Source: JAWLEP01 sp964553045 (GTDB lineage Bacteria > Fermentibacterota > Fermentibacteria > Fermentibacterales > JCC-6). Taken from it: DNA of 64,000 nucleotides. Shown here piece after piece: positions 1 to 7,807 of the stretch. Each line of letters opens with the position of its first letter. The stretch's first letter is position 1. The notes under the pieces were generated by a model. It did no database searches and was not told where the DNA came from. It saw nothing but the letters and a program-made list of their open reading frames with translations. Where the stretch lies: positions 23,101 through 87,100 of the forward strand of contig CAZKJG010000015.1 in NCBI GenBank assembly GCA_964553045.1, written 5' to 3'. The position numbers and the translations under genes were made by a program.

Positions 1-1239
1 CACAGCCCAGGTAGAGGATGCTGGACTCCAGCCGGCCTTCCGGGGGGTGGCCGGCGGCGGGCTCGTACCAGCGATACTCTCCGGCGTTCGTCTTGCTGAG
101 AACCAGTTCGCGGCTGCCGTCTCCGTCCATGTCGGCGTACTCCAGATGGTTGGCGTAGAAGCCCGTCTCCAGCTCGGTGGGATAGAACACCTGCCCCTCG
201 TCGAGGTTGTACAGAAGCTGGAGGTTGCCGGATGAGAAGCCCACGAGGTCCGTGTCTCCGTCGTCGTCGAGCCCGGCGAAGGCGCACAGCGAGGAGCTCT
301 CCAGTATCACACCGCCCTCCCAGGTGCCGTTCTTCCAGAACAGGTACTGGGTGGAGTACCCCACGCCGGTAATCTCGCTGACGCCGTCGCTGTCGAGGTC
401 TCCCGTGTCGATGTCGTCCTGGCTGTAGAACTCGGGCAGCGTGGCCGGGGTCCATGTTCCCCCGTCGTTCCAGAAGACCTCCGTCTCCGGGAACCAGGCC
501 TTTTCCACCGCCAGCTCGCAGTCCCCGTCGCAGTCTCCGTCGAAGATGAACACGCCCAGGGGGGTGTGCGGGGTGATCAGGATCTCCGGCGTGCCGGGGC
601 TGCAGTTCCACCAGATCACAACCTCATCGTAGGCATCCTTACAGCCCACGATGTCCGGGATGCCGTTCCCGTCGACATCGCCCGAGGCTACCCGGGTAAT
701 GTAGCCGGGATCCCCCAGGCTGCCGATGTACCAGCTGTTCCAGTCGCCGGGGCCGTACCGGTAGTACCGGTATACCGCGGAATCATCGCCTTCCTTGTAA
801 TTGACGGCAAAGCTGGGGGCGTGGAAGCCGTCGCCGATCAGGGCCAGACTGGAGATGTCGGGAATGACGGCGATGTGGTGGCGGGGCCATGGAAGGCCCG
901 GCCCATCGGGCTGCTCGCACCAGAACACGCTGTCGGAGCCGGCACCGACTGCCAGCAGATCGAGGTCGCCGTCGAGGTCGATGCCCCCCAGAGAGGATCA
1001 TGGGCCAGGGCGCCAGAGGGAATCAGGGGAATGTGCTCGGACATCTCGCGGACGATGCCAAGACCCAGCGAGCCCGGCAGGTAGTGGTTCACCGCTTCGG
1101 CTTCGCTGTAGGTGCTGTCCCACTGGGACACCGGCCCTCCTACCCCGCCCCCGCCGGACCAGTCGGTCTGGGTGGCGTAGTCGGCGGAGGCGACTGCGGA
1201 AAGAGCCAGCGCTGCGCAGGCGACGGATAACGGACGCAT
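1..1239 (-). pseudogene. FG-GAP/VCBS repeat protein, partial at window edge, frameshifted
   Basis: The reading starts at an ATG at 1239 behind a GGAGG seven bases upstream and begins MRPLSVACAALALSAVASA, a Sec signal peptide. Downstream it carries repeated calcium-loop-like motifs of FG-GAP/VCBS repeats, such as DLDGDLDLL, DVDGNGIPDIV, DGDCDGDCELA, DLDSDGVSEI, DDDGDTDLV and DMDGDGSRELV. This predicts a secreted or surface beta-propeller. The C terminus lies outside the window. Near 985-990 the frame breaks in a run of six G on the coding strand, and the repeats continue in the next frame. One more G would restore a continuous protein, so an assembly or sequencing indel is as likely as a true mutation. 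Ligand and role are unknown. Confidence 0.75.
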
Positions 1240-1377
1240 GCCACAACCTCCACACAAATAATTGGAGCCCCGCGGGGCTGGGGTCAATGGGGGAGACGTG
1301 AGCCCGTGGTCCGGGCTGACCCCCGCCGCGGGGACGGTTCGGGCGAACGGGCGGCTGTGTTGATTCGGGGAGGCGGT

Positions 1378-1776
1378 CTAAGGCTGTTGGGGCGTGGTGG
1401 CCATCACCTCGTTGCTCCATGATCTGCCGCCGTCGATGTAGCTCACGGTAACCAGGGCGTAGTAGTAGGAAGCCTCCCAGCCCAAGCCTTCGTCGCTGTA
1501 CGTTGTGTCGTTCTGGTCGGTGATCAGGGCAAGCCTTGTCGCATTGGTGGTATCCGCCGAGATGCTGTCCGACTGGGAGCGGTAGAGGACGTACCTGTCA
1601 AAGTACTCCTCCCCCTCGGTGGACCTGGTCCAGCTGAGGTCGATGGCTTCGGTGGTGTCGGCCTGGGCTGAGAGTACAGACGGCTCGGGGGAGTAGGTTC
1701 CGACATTCTGTGGCGAGTCCCCGCACGAAAGGACCGCGAGGGCAGCCATGCTCATCATGATGGCGGCAGCTTTCAT
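1378..1776 (-). CDS. Small lipoprotein with fibronectin type III-like domain
   Basis: This is a 132-residue protein with a lipoprotein signal peptide (MKAAAIMMSM, lipobox VLSC, acylated Cys18) followed by one fibronectin type III-like domain from about residue 35. Typical strand motifs are AIDLSWTRS, EEYFDRYVLYRS and ASYYYALVTVSYIDGG. Two in-frame ATGs exist. The AAGGAG at 1783-1788 touches the one at 1782 but lies six bases from the one at 1776, so 1776 is preferred. An AT-rich stretch at 1795-1825 upstream is the likely promoter. It is expected in the envelope. The domain suggests protein or carbohydrate contact; no enzymatic residues are seen. Confidence 0.8.
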   Translation of the reverse strand: MKAAAIMMSMAALAVLSCGDSPQNVGTYSPEPSVLSAQADTTEAIDLSWTRSTEGEEYFDRYVLYRSQSDSISADTTNATRLALITDQNDTTYSDEGLGWEASYYYALVTVSYIDGGRSWSNEVMATTPQQP

Positions 1777-1900
1777 CTTCATCTCCTTCCAGAGTTATTG
1801 TACCTGTGTATCTATATCTCAATCCCGAAGCCATGTTCCGAGGGCCGCTCCAGGGATTCCCCGCTGAGCAGCCCATGGCACAGGCCGTCCGCCTCAGGTC

Positions 1901-3265
1901 TCAGGGCCTCTTCAGCCCCAGCTCCTTCCACAGCCATTCGAAGTCCAGGGCGTCGTCCATCCCGATGTGGGTGGACTCGATGTCCTTCAGCAGGCTGACC
2001 ACCTCGGGGCGCATTCGGGGGTCGTCCGCGGCCTCCCTGGGGGTCATTCCCTTCAGGGCCGGGAGGTGCTGGTCCGGCCAGCGGCCGTATATCTTCCTGA
2101 TCATCTGCTGCTTGATGTCGGCAAGCTCCCCGGGGGAGAGGTCGTCGGGGTCGATGCCGGTGTCGGGGGCCATCTCCTCCGGGGCGTAGGGCCCGTAGGC
2201 GACGTCCACGTCGTCGATCATCGAGCCCAGCCACTCCTCGATTACGATTCCCACCCTCTCCTCGCGGTTGCGGGAGTTCGTGTGGAGGACCAGGGTGCTC
2301 TCGTCGGGATGCGTTATCCTGGCCACCAGGACACTCTCCAGGCTGCCCTCCTCCTTCTCCTCGATCCAGGCCAGGCTGCCGTCCGACTCCCGGGAGACCT
2401 CGGGGATCTTCTCCAGAAGGGCGGTGGCCATCATTCCCGCACCCTCGTGGAGGTAATAGGCGACCCTCACCGACTCGACCGGGTCGCCGTCGGCGTTGAC
2501 CATCTCCGGTTCCGGGCCGGTCAGCTCCTGCTCCACCAGCTCGATCCATATCTCGGGGGAGAGCCACCAGTCCCTTTTCAGCAGCCGCTTCCATGAGAGG
2601 GACCTGTTCCCGTACTCGTCGTGGTACTTCTCCAGCGAGCGCAGCACCGGGTTTAGCATCTCCCTGTAGACCGGGAGGACGGGGCCCGAGACGAATTCGT
2701 GGCCCCCGGCGGAGACGACCCTGAGCAGCAGCGCGTCCCAGAGGGACACCGCCTCGGACAGGGCGGCCTCGCCGATCCGGTGGAGCCTGTTGCTGAACAG
2801 GTCCTTCAGGACCACGTGGCTGTGCTTCACCACCTCCCTTACCTCGCAGAGGGAGACATTGGCATCGCGCCAGCTCTCCAGGAACTCCACGACCCCCTCC
2901 TCCAGCCCGCCGCCCCTTCGGGCAAGGTACTCATCGACCAGGCACCGTCCTCCCGCCTTTCTGACGTCGGCCACGAACACGTCAGCGATGAAGGGAATGA
3001 GCAGGCCCTCCACCTCCTCGACGATCTCTTCGGCCCGGTCGGCGCCCTGCCGCGTGCGCAGAGGCTTCAGAATGTCGTAGAGCGTGTCGAAGAAGTCCTC
3101 CTCCCTCTCGTCCCACATGAGCTGATAGAGGTCTTTGCGCGTTCTCTTCAGGGCCTCCCTGAAAGCGGCGTACTCCCTCTTCCTCCTCCTCCAGCAGCAG
3201 TTCTTGTACTTCCTGCCCGACCCGCACGGGCAGGGGTCCTTCATGGGCACTTTCGGTTCCAGCAT
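1901..3265 (-). CDS. SEC-C motif protein (paralogue 2)
   Basis: This 454-residue protein begins with a SEC-C zinc-binding motif, CPCGSGRKYKNCC at about residues 12-24, the module found at the end of SecA and in many stand-alone proteins of unknown function. The remainder is acidic and mostly helical with no recognised catalytic motif. Near the C terminus, LKGMTPREAADDPRMRPEV resembles the G-x-T-P-R-x-A motif common in SEC-C proteins and in MbcA/ParS antitoxin-like domains. It aligns end to end with the protein at 4469-5830, including the shared C terminus WLWKELGLKRP, so the two are paralogues. The start at 3265 has GGGGAGG in front. A CCGAGAATAC 10-mer about 65 bases upstream is shared with the paralogue. 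Function is unknown. Confidence 0.85.
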   Translation of the reverse strand: MLEPKVPMKDPCPCGSGRKYKNCCWRRRKREYAAFREALKRTRKDLYQLMWDEREEDFFDTLYDILKPLRTRQGADRAEEIVEEVEGLLIPFIADVFVADVRKAGGRCLVDEYLARRGGGLEEGVVEFLESWRDANVSLCEVREVVKHSHVVLKDLFSNRLHRIGEAALSEAVSLWDALLLRVVSAGGHEFVSGPVLPVYREMLNPVLRSLEKYHDEYGNRSLSWKRLLKRDWWLSPEIWIELVEQELTGPEPEMVNADGDPVESVRVAYYLHEGAGMMATALLEKIPEVSRESDGSLAWIEEKEEGSLESVLVARITHPDESTLVLHTNSRNREERVGIVIEEWLGSMIDDVDVAYGPYAPEEMAPDTGIDPDDLSPGELADIKQQMIRKIYGRWPDQHLPALKGMTPREAADDPRMRPEVVSLLKDIESTHIGMDDALDFEWLWKELGLKRP

Positions 3266-3327
3266 TCGTCCTCCCCGGTCTCATCGCTGGCGCCGCTCAT
3301 GGCGGCCCGTGATCCTCATGACCTACT

Positions 3328-3337
3328 CCGAGAATAC
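3328..3337 (-). promoter_or_regulatory. Shared upstream element of SEC-C gene 2 (possible -10)
   Basis: The 10-mer CCGAGAATAC (coding-strand sense GTATTCTCGG) lies about 65 bases before the start codon at 3265. The identical 10-mer occurs at 5888-5897, about 60 bases before the paralogue's start. TATTCT is a fair -10 hexamer, but no good -35 is seen. It could equally be a regulator site or a relic of the duplication. Confidence 0.4.
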
Positions 3338-3453
3338 AGTTTAGCTTCTGCCGGGCACAGGGACACCCCTGCGGGTGGCGGCGGAACCTTGCGGCGAGGG
3401 GAGGAGACCGTCGAGGTCCGCGGCGGAAATGGCGCCGGCCGAAGAGGGTGGGC

Positions 3454-3479
3454 GGCCGGCCCGAGGCCCGGGGCCGGCC
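3454..3479 (-). terminator. GC-rich hairpin after the small unknown gene
   Basis: A perfect 9-bp stem (GGCCGGCCC paired with GGGCCGGCC, 8-base loop) begins seven bases past the stop codon of the minus-strand gene at 3486-3932. There is no T tract. It probably ends or stabilises the transcript of the upstream SEC-C/pRiA4b-like unit. Confidence 0.45.
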
Positions 3480-3485
3480 GGTCCC

Positions 3486-3932
3486 TCAGAAGAGCTCGCC
3501 CTGCGCGGGGGACAGCGTCCTGTGGGCCCAGTCCCTGATCGTCTTCGCGTCGTCCTCCCGGGCCGCCTCCGCGAACTCCGGGCCGAAGAGCTTCACGCCC
3601 ATGCGGTAGAACCTGTACCGCTGCGTTGCGTTGTCCAGGCCGATTGCCCGCTCGAGCAGCTCCCGCTGCAGCTCGGGGTCGCAGCCTCTGCGCCGGCCGC
3701 AGAACCTCTCCACCGCCGCGCGGTAGAAGCGCCCATGGCACCCGGCCGGCGGCACCTCCTCCAGGAACGTCTCCAGGTCCATCTCCTCGGGCGGGACGAA
3801 GTCTTCGTCGAACGAGATCTCATATACGCGCCCGTCCGGAGCGGGACTCTCCGGTGGTTGCTCCCGGGCCGGCCCCGGGGTCCCCGTCCCCGCAGCGGGA
3901 TTCCTTTCCTCAGGCATCTTCGTCGGGCTCAT
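3486..3932 (-). CDS. Unknown protein between SEC-C paralogues
   Basis: This is a 148-residue protein of unrecognised family. The start at 3932 is chosen because GGAGG lies six bases before that ATG. It overlaps the end of the pRiA4b-like gene by 23 bases, so the two are probably translationally coupled. The first 50 residues are Pro-rich and low complexity. The rest is acidic then helical (EISFDEDFVPPEEMDLETFL, then FYRAAVERFCGRRRGC and LLERAIGLDNATQRYRFYR). No signal peptide, membrane segment or catalytic motif is visible. Position suggests it works with the SEC-C and pRiA4b-like proteins. Confidence 0.65.
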   Translation of the reverse strand: MSPTKMPEERNPAAGTGTPGPAREQPPESPAPDGRVYEISFDEDFVPPEEMDLETFLEEVPPAGCHGRFYRAAVERFCGRRRGCDPELQRELLERAIGLDNATQRYRFYRMGVKLFGPEFAEAAREDDAKTIRDWAHRTLSPAQGELF

Positions 3933-4422
3933 GGGTTGCCTCCGTGTCCCCCTCCTGCGGCGGGCTCTTCCCCCGCATGGCCACAAGGCGGGGGTAGCCA
4001 TGGTCGGGGTAGGAGCGGTCGACGTCCAGCAGCTCTATGATGTGCTGCCACTGGGCGTCCGGATCGAAGAGGTATGCGATTCTGTCTCCCCGACGACCGA
4101 GCACGGAGCCCACGGCGGTCTCCTCCGTGGTGCCCGCCGCCAGCTTCGCCACGGGCCCGCTCATTTCTGACGCCGGCACGTAGTGTCCCCTTTCGACGGG
4201 CTCTCCGAGCTTCGCGAACTCGTACGACCTGTCCTCGCTGCGGTCGAAGCTGTCGCGGAGACAGCCATGCAGATCGGCCAGCGACTGGCTCTCGAGAATG
4301 CAGATGACCCGCTCCACCGAGCCGCCGGGTGCAAACGTCTCCAGCGGCACCGGTCCGTCCAGGAGGGCCGCTCTCAGCGTGAAGAGCCTCTCGCCGCTCT
4401 CGTCCTCCGTTTTCTTCTCCAG
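3910..4422 (-). CDS. Plasmid pRiA4b ORF-3-like family protein
   Basis: This is a compact protein of about 170 residues matching the pRiA4b ORF-3-like (IS1096 passenger TnpR-like) family. Visible motifs are SQSLADLHGCLRDSFDR, DRSYEF, the acidic core DRIAYLFDPDAQWQHIIELL, and a YP...L..G..PPQEGD tail. Proteins of this family often neighbour or are fused to SEC-C motifs; their biochemical role is not established. The first standard start is a GTG at 4350, but it would cut off the conserved first strand LFTLRAALLDGP. A CTG at 4422, seven bases after AAGGAAGG, restores it and is my preferred start. No ATG, GTG or TTG lies between. It overlaps the small unknown gene downstream. Confidence 0.65.
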   Translation of the reverse strand: MEKKTEDESGERLFTLRAALLDGPVPLETFAPGGSVERVICILESQSLADLHGCLRDSFDRSEDRSYEFAKLGEPVERGHYVPASEMSGPVAKLAAGTTEETAVGSVLGRRGDRIAYLFDPDAQWQHIIELLDVDRSYPDHGYPRLVAMRGKSPPQEGDTEATHEPDEDA

Positions 4423-4468
4423 GGGTTTTCCTTCCTTTCCTTCCGCCTTCCACGGGCCCGCCGAGCGC

Positions 4469-5830
4469 TCAGGGCCTCTTCAGGCCCAGCTCCTTCCACA
4501 GCCAGGTGAAGTCGATGTCGTCGCCTGCGGCCTCGTGCCGCGATTCGATGGTCTTCAGAAGCCGGATGACCCTGCGGCGCCCCCTGCCGTTGCTCACGGC
4601 CCGGCGGGGGGTGAGCCCGTCCAGGGCGGTGAGCTCATCGTCCGGCCAGTCCGCGTAGATGCTGCGTGCCAGCCGCCTCTTTATGTCGGTCAGCTCCTCG
4701 GGGGAGAGGTCTTCGGAGGTGAGGCCGGAGGGGGCACCCATCTCGGATGGATCGAATGCCCCGTACTCGACGTCAACATCCTCTATCATGTCCCCCAGAC
4801 GCTCCTCGATGGCCAGGCACACCTTCTCCTCGCGGCTGCGGGAGTTGCTGGACACCACCAGGGTGCTCTCATCGGGCCGGGCGACTTGGGCCAGCAGGAT
4901 GTTGTCCATGGGGCCCGCATCCCTCTCCTCCACCCAGACCAGAGAGCCGTCGTCCCCGGTGTGAACCGCGGGGATCTTCTCCAGCAGGGCGGCCGCCATC
5001 ATGCCCGTTCCCGGTCTGAGACAGTAGGTGACCCTCACCGACTCCACCCGCTCGCCGTCTGTGTTGATGATCTCGGGCGCGGGAGCCGTATCGATCAGGG
5101 CCAGCAGCTCGAGCCATATCTGGGGAATCACCCACCAGTCCCTCTTCAGGAAGCGCTTCCAGGACAGTGACCGGCTCCCCGGAAGATCCCTGGCGCTCTC
5201 CAGGGCCTGCAGCACGTCTTCCAGATAGTCCCTGGGCAGGGGCAGGACGCTGCCGGTGCTGTGGTTCTCTCCCCCGGCATAAACCGGCTTGATGAAGAGG
5301 GTCTCCCATCTGGAGAAACACTCCGAGAGCTCGGGATCCTCCAGGGTGCAGACCCTGTTGCTGAGGAGGTCCTTGAGGACCAGGTGGCTGTGTACGACGA
5401 CCTCCCTCACCTCGTAAAGCGAGAAGTTGGCCTCCCTCCAGTTGCGCAGGAACTCCTCGGCCGCCGGATGCAGGTCCGGGCTCCTGTCGGCCAGAAAGCG
5501 GTCCATGGGACTTCCGCTACCGTCACGCCAGTCGCTGATCACCAGGTCCGGGGTGAGGGTCGCCAGGAAGTCGGCGTGCTCGTCGATCAGGGCCTCGACG
5601 TCCTTCGATTCCCCTATCTCGCAGAGGGACTCGGTGATCATCTTCAGAACGATCGAGCCCTTGTCCCTCATCTCACCGTATACCGTCTCCTGGACCTCCG
5701 TGCAGACCCGGCCGATGGCGGCCCGGGCGGCGGCCCTCTCCCGCTTCAGCCGCTTCCAGCAGCAGTTCATGTAATTCCTGCCCGACCCGCATGGGCAGGG
5801 ATCCTTCAGCGGCACCTCCGGTTTGAGCAT
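4469..5830 (-). CDS. SEC-C motif protein (paralogue 1)
   Basis: This 453-residue protein has an N-terminal SEC-C motif CPCGSGRNYMNCC at about residues 12-24, then a long acidic helical region and a C-terminal LDGLTPRRAVSNGRGRRRVIR motif. It is the first gene of a minus-strand unit that continues into the pRiA4b-like and small unknown genes. It resembles the 1901-3265 protein over its whole length (shared motifs include DANVSL/EANFSLYEVREVV, LSWKRxLKRDWW, PDESTLVV and DDVDVEYG). A longer reading from 5905 exists, but GGAGGAGG directly before the ATG at 5830 fixes the start. No enzymatic motif is seen. A zinc-dependent binding protein is the most that can be inferred. Confidence 0.85.
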   Translation of the reverse strand: MLKPEVPLKDPCPCGSGRNYMNCCWKRLKRERAAARAAIGRVCTEVQETVYGEMRDKGSIVLKMITESLCEIGESKDVEALIDEHADFLATLTPDLVISDWRDGSGSPMDRFLADRSPDLHPAAEEFLRNWREANFSLYEVREVVVHSHLVLKDLLSNRVCTLEDPELSECFSRWETLFIKPVYAGGENHSTGSVLPLPRDYLEDVLQALESARDLPGSRSLSWKRFLKRDWWVIPQIWLELLALIDTAPAPEIINTDGERVESVRVTYCLRPGTGMMAAALLEKIPAVHTGDDGSLVWVEERDAGPMDNILLAQVARPDESTLVVSSNSRSREEKVCLAIEERLGDMIEDVDVEYGAFDPSEMGAPSGLTSEDLSPEELTDIKRRLARSIYADWPDDELTALDGLTPRRAVSNGRGRRRVIRLLKTIESRHEAAGDDIDFTWLWKELGLKRP

Positions 5831-5887
5831 TTCCTCCTCCGGTTTTATCGGCGGGGCCGCCCAAACGGCCCCGCTTCGCGCACTCCC

Positions 5888-5897
5888 CCGAGAATAC
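5888..5897 (-). promoter_or_regulatory. Shared upstream element of SEC-C gene 1 (possible -10)
   Basis: This is the same CCGAGAATAC 10-mer found upstream of the other SEC-C gene, here about 60 bases before the start at 5830. On the coding strand it reads GTATTCTCGG. Confidence 0.4.
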
Positions 5898-6043
5898 CAA
5901 GTCACTGCCGCTGAGGCCAGAGTATGCTTCCCGGAGGCCGGGCGGGGCTGGACTTCGCCGGCGTCTCTTGTCAGCGTAATGCGGCAAACCGATTGAACAC
6001 CTGCCTGGTGCGGGGTTCGCTACAAGTGGAAGGAAGTGATGTT

Positions 6044-7264
6044 ATGAGGAGCATGCTGATACTGCTGGCTGCTGCGCTGCTGGCTATGGGAACGGCCGGG
6101 TGCGGTGGCGGGGAGGAGCCCGCCGAGGAGCGGCCCGTCGAGGAGGAAGCCGTGGAGACCGCCGAGACCGGGGATGACGGGGAGGCCGATAGCGCCGAGG
6201 AAGGAGAGACCTCCGAAGAGGGCGAATCCGGAAGCAGCGCCTCACGGGCCATTCCCCTGGAGCCAGGCCGGGTGGAGGCCTCCCTGGACGCCGACCGGGA
6301 CGAGGAGTGGTACGTCTTCGAACTGCCCGCCGGCGGCGTCCTGGAGCTCACCTTCGCCCCCGGCGAGGACACCGAGCGGATGAACGTCACCCTGCTGGAC
6401 TCCGAGATGGGCGTCCTGGAGGAGGAGTGGGACGTCCGGCCACCGTCAACCAGGGAGTTCACCTACGTCATCCCCGCCGGAGACCCGCAGGACATCTACG
6501 TGAAGGTGTCCCAGGGCCGGCCGGGGACCTACGCCCTGGAGCTGAACATATCCATGCAGGACGACGCCGGAAGCGGCGGCGACGCCCCCGGGCGGGCGGT
6601 GGAGGCCCTGGAGGTGGAGCCGGAGGGCACCATCCCGGGCCTGGTGGCCGACGATGACGAAGAGGACTGGTACGGCTTCGACCTGGAGGCCGGGCAGGTC
6701 CTGGAGCTGGAGTTCACCCCCGGCGACGACGCCGAGAGGCTGAACGTCTCCCTGCTGGACGGCGACCAGAGCACCGAGTGGGAGGAATGGGACGTATCCC
6801 CCGGCGTGACCAAGTCGTACACGCTGCAGCTGGGCGGCGAGGGCGGCCGCTGGTACGTGGAGGTCTCGCGGGGTCGCAACGGCAGCTACGAGCTTTCGAT
6901 GTCCGTCTCCGCCCAGAACGACGCAACAACGGGGGGCGATGCCGGCAACAGGGCCGTGGAGGCCACTCCGGTGGACACCCTGCAGGTTCTCGAAGGCCGG
7001 GTGGCCGACTACGACGAGGACGACTTCTACCGCCTGCAGGTGGAGGAGGGCGAGACCTTCACCCTCGCGGCTACGCCGGGCGCCGATGCCGAGCGGCTTA
7101 ACTTCAGCGTGCTTGACCCCGAGCAGAGCGAGATCTGGGAGCAGTGGGACGTAAGCGCCGGGGTCACCGAGGAGTTCACGCTTCCCGGGGACTCGCCGCC
7201 CGGCCCCTACTACATCCGCGTAAGCCAGGGGAGAGACGGGGACTACACCCTGGAGATCAGGTAG
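6044..7264 (+). CDS. Lipoprotein with three PPC-type beta-sandwich repeats
   Basis: This 406-residue lipoprotein has signal peptide MRSMLILLAAALLAMGTAGC with Cys20 as the acylation site, then a very acidic Glu-rich linker to about residue 70. Three repeats of roughly 100 residues follow, each with a D-E/D-D-W/F-Y-x-F/L core, a long E-R-x-N-V-T/S-L-L-D strand, a W-E/Q-x-W-D-V segment and an ending like YVEVSRGRNGSYELSM. They resemble pre-peptidase C-terminal (PPC) domains, which normally flank secreted proteases; here they stand alone. The upstream reading from 5924 is rejected because AGGAAG sits nine bases before the ATG at 6044. It is likely an envelope-anchored binding protein of unknown target. 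Confidence 0.85.
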   Translation: MRSMLILLAAALLAMGTAGCGGGEEPAEERPVEEEAVETAETGDDGEADSAEEGETSEEGESGSSASRAIPLEPGRVEASLDADRDEEWYVFELPAGGVLELTFAPGEDTERMNVTLLDSEMGVLEEEWDVRPPSTREFTYVIPAGDPQDIYVKVSQGRPGTYALELNISMQDDAGSGGDAPGRAVEALEVEPEGTIPGLVADDDEEDWYGFDLEAGQVLELEFTPGDDAERLNVSLLDGDQSTEWEEWDVSPGVTKSYTLQLGGEGGRWYVEVSRGRNGSYELSMSVSAQNDATTGGDAGNRAVEATPVDTLQVLEGRVADYDEDDFYRLQVEEGETFTLAATPGADAERLNFSVLDPEQSEIWEQWDVSAGVTEEFTLPGDSPPGPYYIRVSQGRDGDYTLEIR

Positions 7265-7272
7265 CGCAGATG

Positions 7273-7295
7273 GGCCCCGCCGCGGCGGGGGCCCG
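7273..7295 (+). terminator. GC-rich hairpin after the PPC lipoprotein
   Basis: GGGCCCCGCC and GGCGGGGGCCC pair closely around 7272-7294, eight bases after the lipoprotein stop codon. No T run follows, so strength as a terminator is uncertain. Confidence 0.4.
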
Positions 7296-7301
7296 CGCCT
7301 G

Positions 7302-7457
7302 CAGGAGGGCACCATATCGGGGCCGGACTTCGCCCGGGTCTTCTTCTCCATCTGGCTGGGGGACGACCCGCCGGGCGACGGCCTGCTGAGCCTCCCCCTG
7401 TTCCTCGCCTGCGGGGTTCACCGCTACCTGGACTGGGCTCTGGAAGAGGGGGGCTAG
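7302..7457 (+). pseudogene. C-terminal remnant of a chalcone-isomerase-like protein
   Basis: An open frame without a start reads LQEGTISGPDFARVFFSIWLG, then DDPPGDGLLSLPLF, and ends at a TAG at 7455-7457. This matches the usual last 40 residues of bacterial chalcone-isomerase-like proteins, where G-T-I-x-G-x-x-F-A-x-A-F-F-x-I-W-L-G is the most conserved stretch. No matching N-terminal part exists upstream, where the PPC lipoprotein occupies the DNA. I read it as a leftover of a gene whose 5' part was lost at the edge of the defence island. Other interpretations: a chance match or a frameshifted full gene; the motif match makes the first unlikely. Confidence 0.55.
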
Positions 7458-7807
7458 AGCGCCCTTCACTCCCGGGCCGGAACATACCCCCATTTCGTCA
7501 GTACGGTTGTCGAAACATACCCCTGTTTCGACGGATGGCGCCTGTCCGGCCGCTGCCGCTGCAGGCGTTCTGCCGGGGCCTGCGGGTCGAATCCGGCCGC
7601 TCCGGCGGCTTCCATCTGCCTTCGGTGGCCCGGAGGGAGGCGGTGCCCCGGGGCCCCGCAGCTCCCGCCCGGGGGCCCGTGCCGGGGGAAGCTGCCCGAA
7701 TCCGACGGAGCAGCCGGCTGCGGTGGTGAAAAGCGCCGGCCGACGGCACTTGCGTGGTCGACTGGTATGTGCGCATGTTGCGGGGGCTTCAACGGAGGTG
7801 GAGGCGC
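7458..7807. other. 350-bp spacer before jetA with repeats
   Basis: No convincing gene is seen. The left part holds two direct copies of AACATACCCC (7481-7490 and 7514-7523) and an 8-bp perfect inverted repeat. From 7535 on it is very GC-rich, with only low-complexity readings on either strand. It must contain the Wadjet promoter, but no clear -35/-10 pair stands out. Confidence 0.6.
7509..7532. repeat. Perfect inverted repeat upstream of jetA
   Basis: GTCGAAAC, an 8-base loop ATACCCCT, and GTTTCGAC form a perfect 8-bp palindrome. The loop overlaps the second of two AACATACCCC direct copies. It could be a regulator operator for the Wadjet operon or the end of a lost mobile element. Nothing in the sequence decides between them. 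Confidence 0.5.

Noticed and set aside
838..1287. 149-residue reading that contains the FG-GAP start
   Set aside because: Only its first 90 residues make sense; after the G run the text turns into frameshift noise, and the real continuation is in the next frame.
3929..4453. 174-residue reading with a GTG start over the pRiA4b-like gene
   Set aside because: Arg/Gly-rich text with no family match; the overlapping frame holds the pRiA4b motifs.
7481..7523. AACATACCCC copies as a CRISPR leader or array
   Set aside because: Two 10-bp copies only, with no third copy, no regular spacers and no cas genes.
7754..7807. GTG start 54 bases upstream of the chosen jetA ATG
   Set aside because: The two GGAGG copies sit directly before the ATG at 7808, and the extra 18 residues are low-complexity Arg/Trp text.
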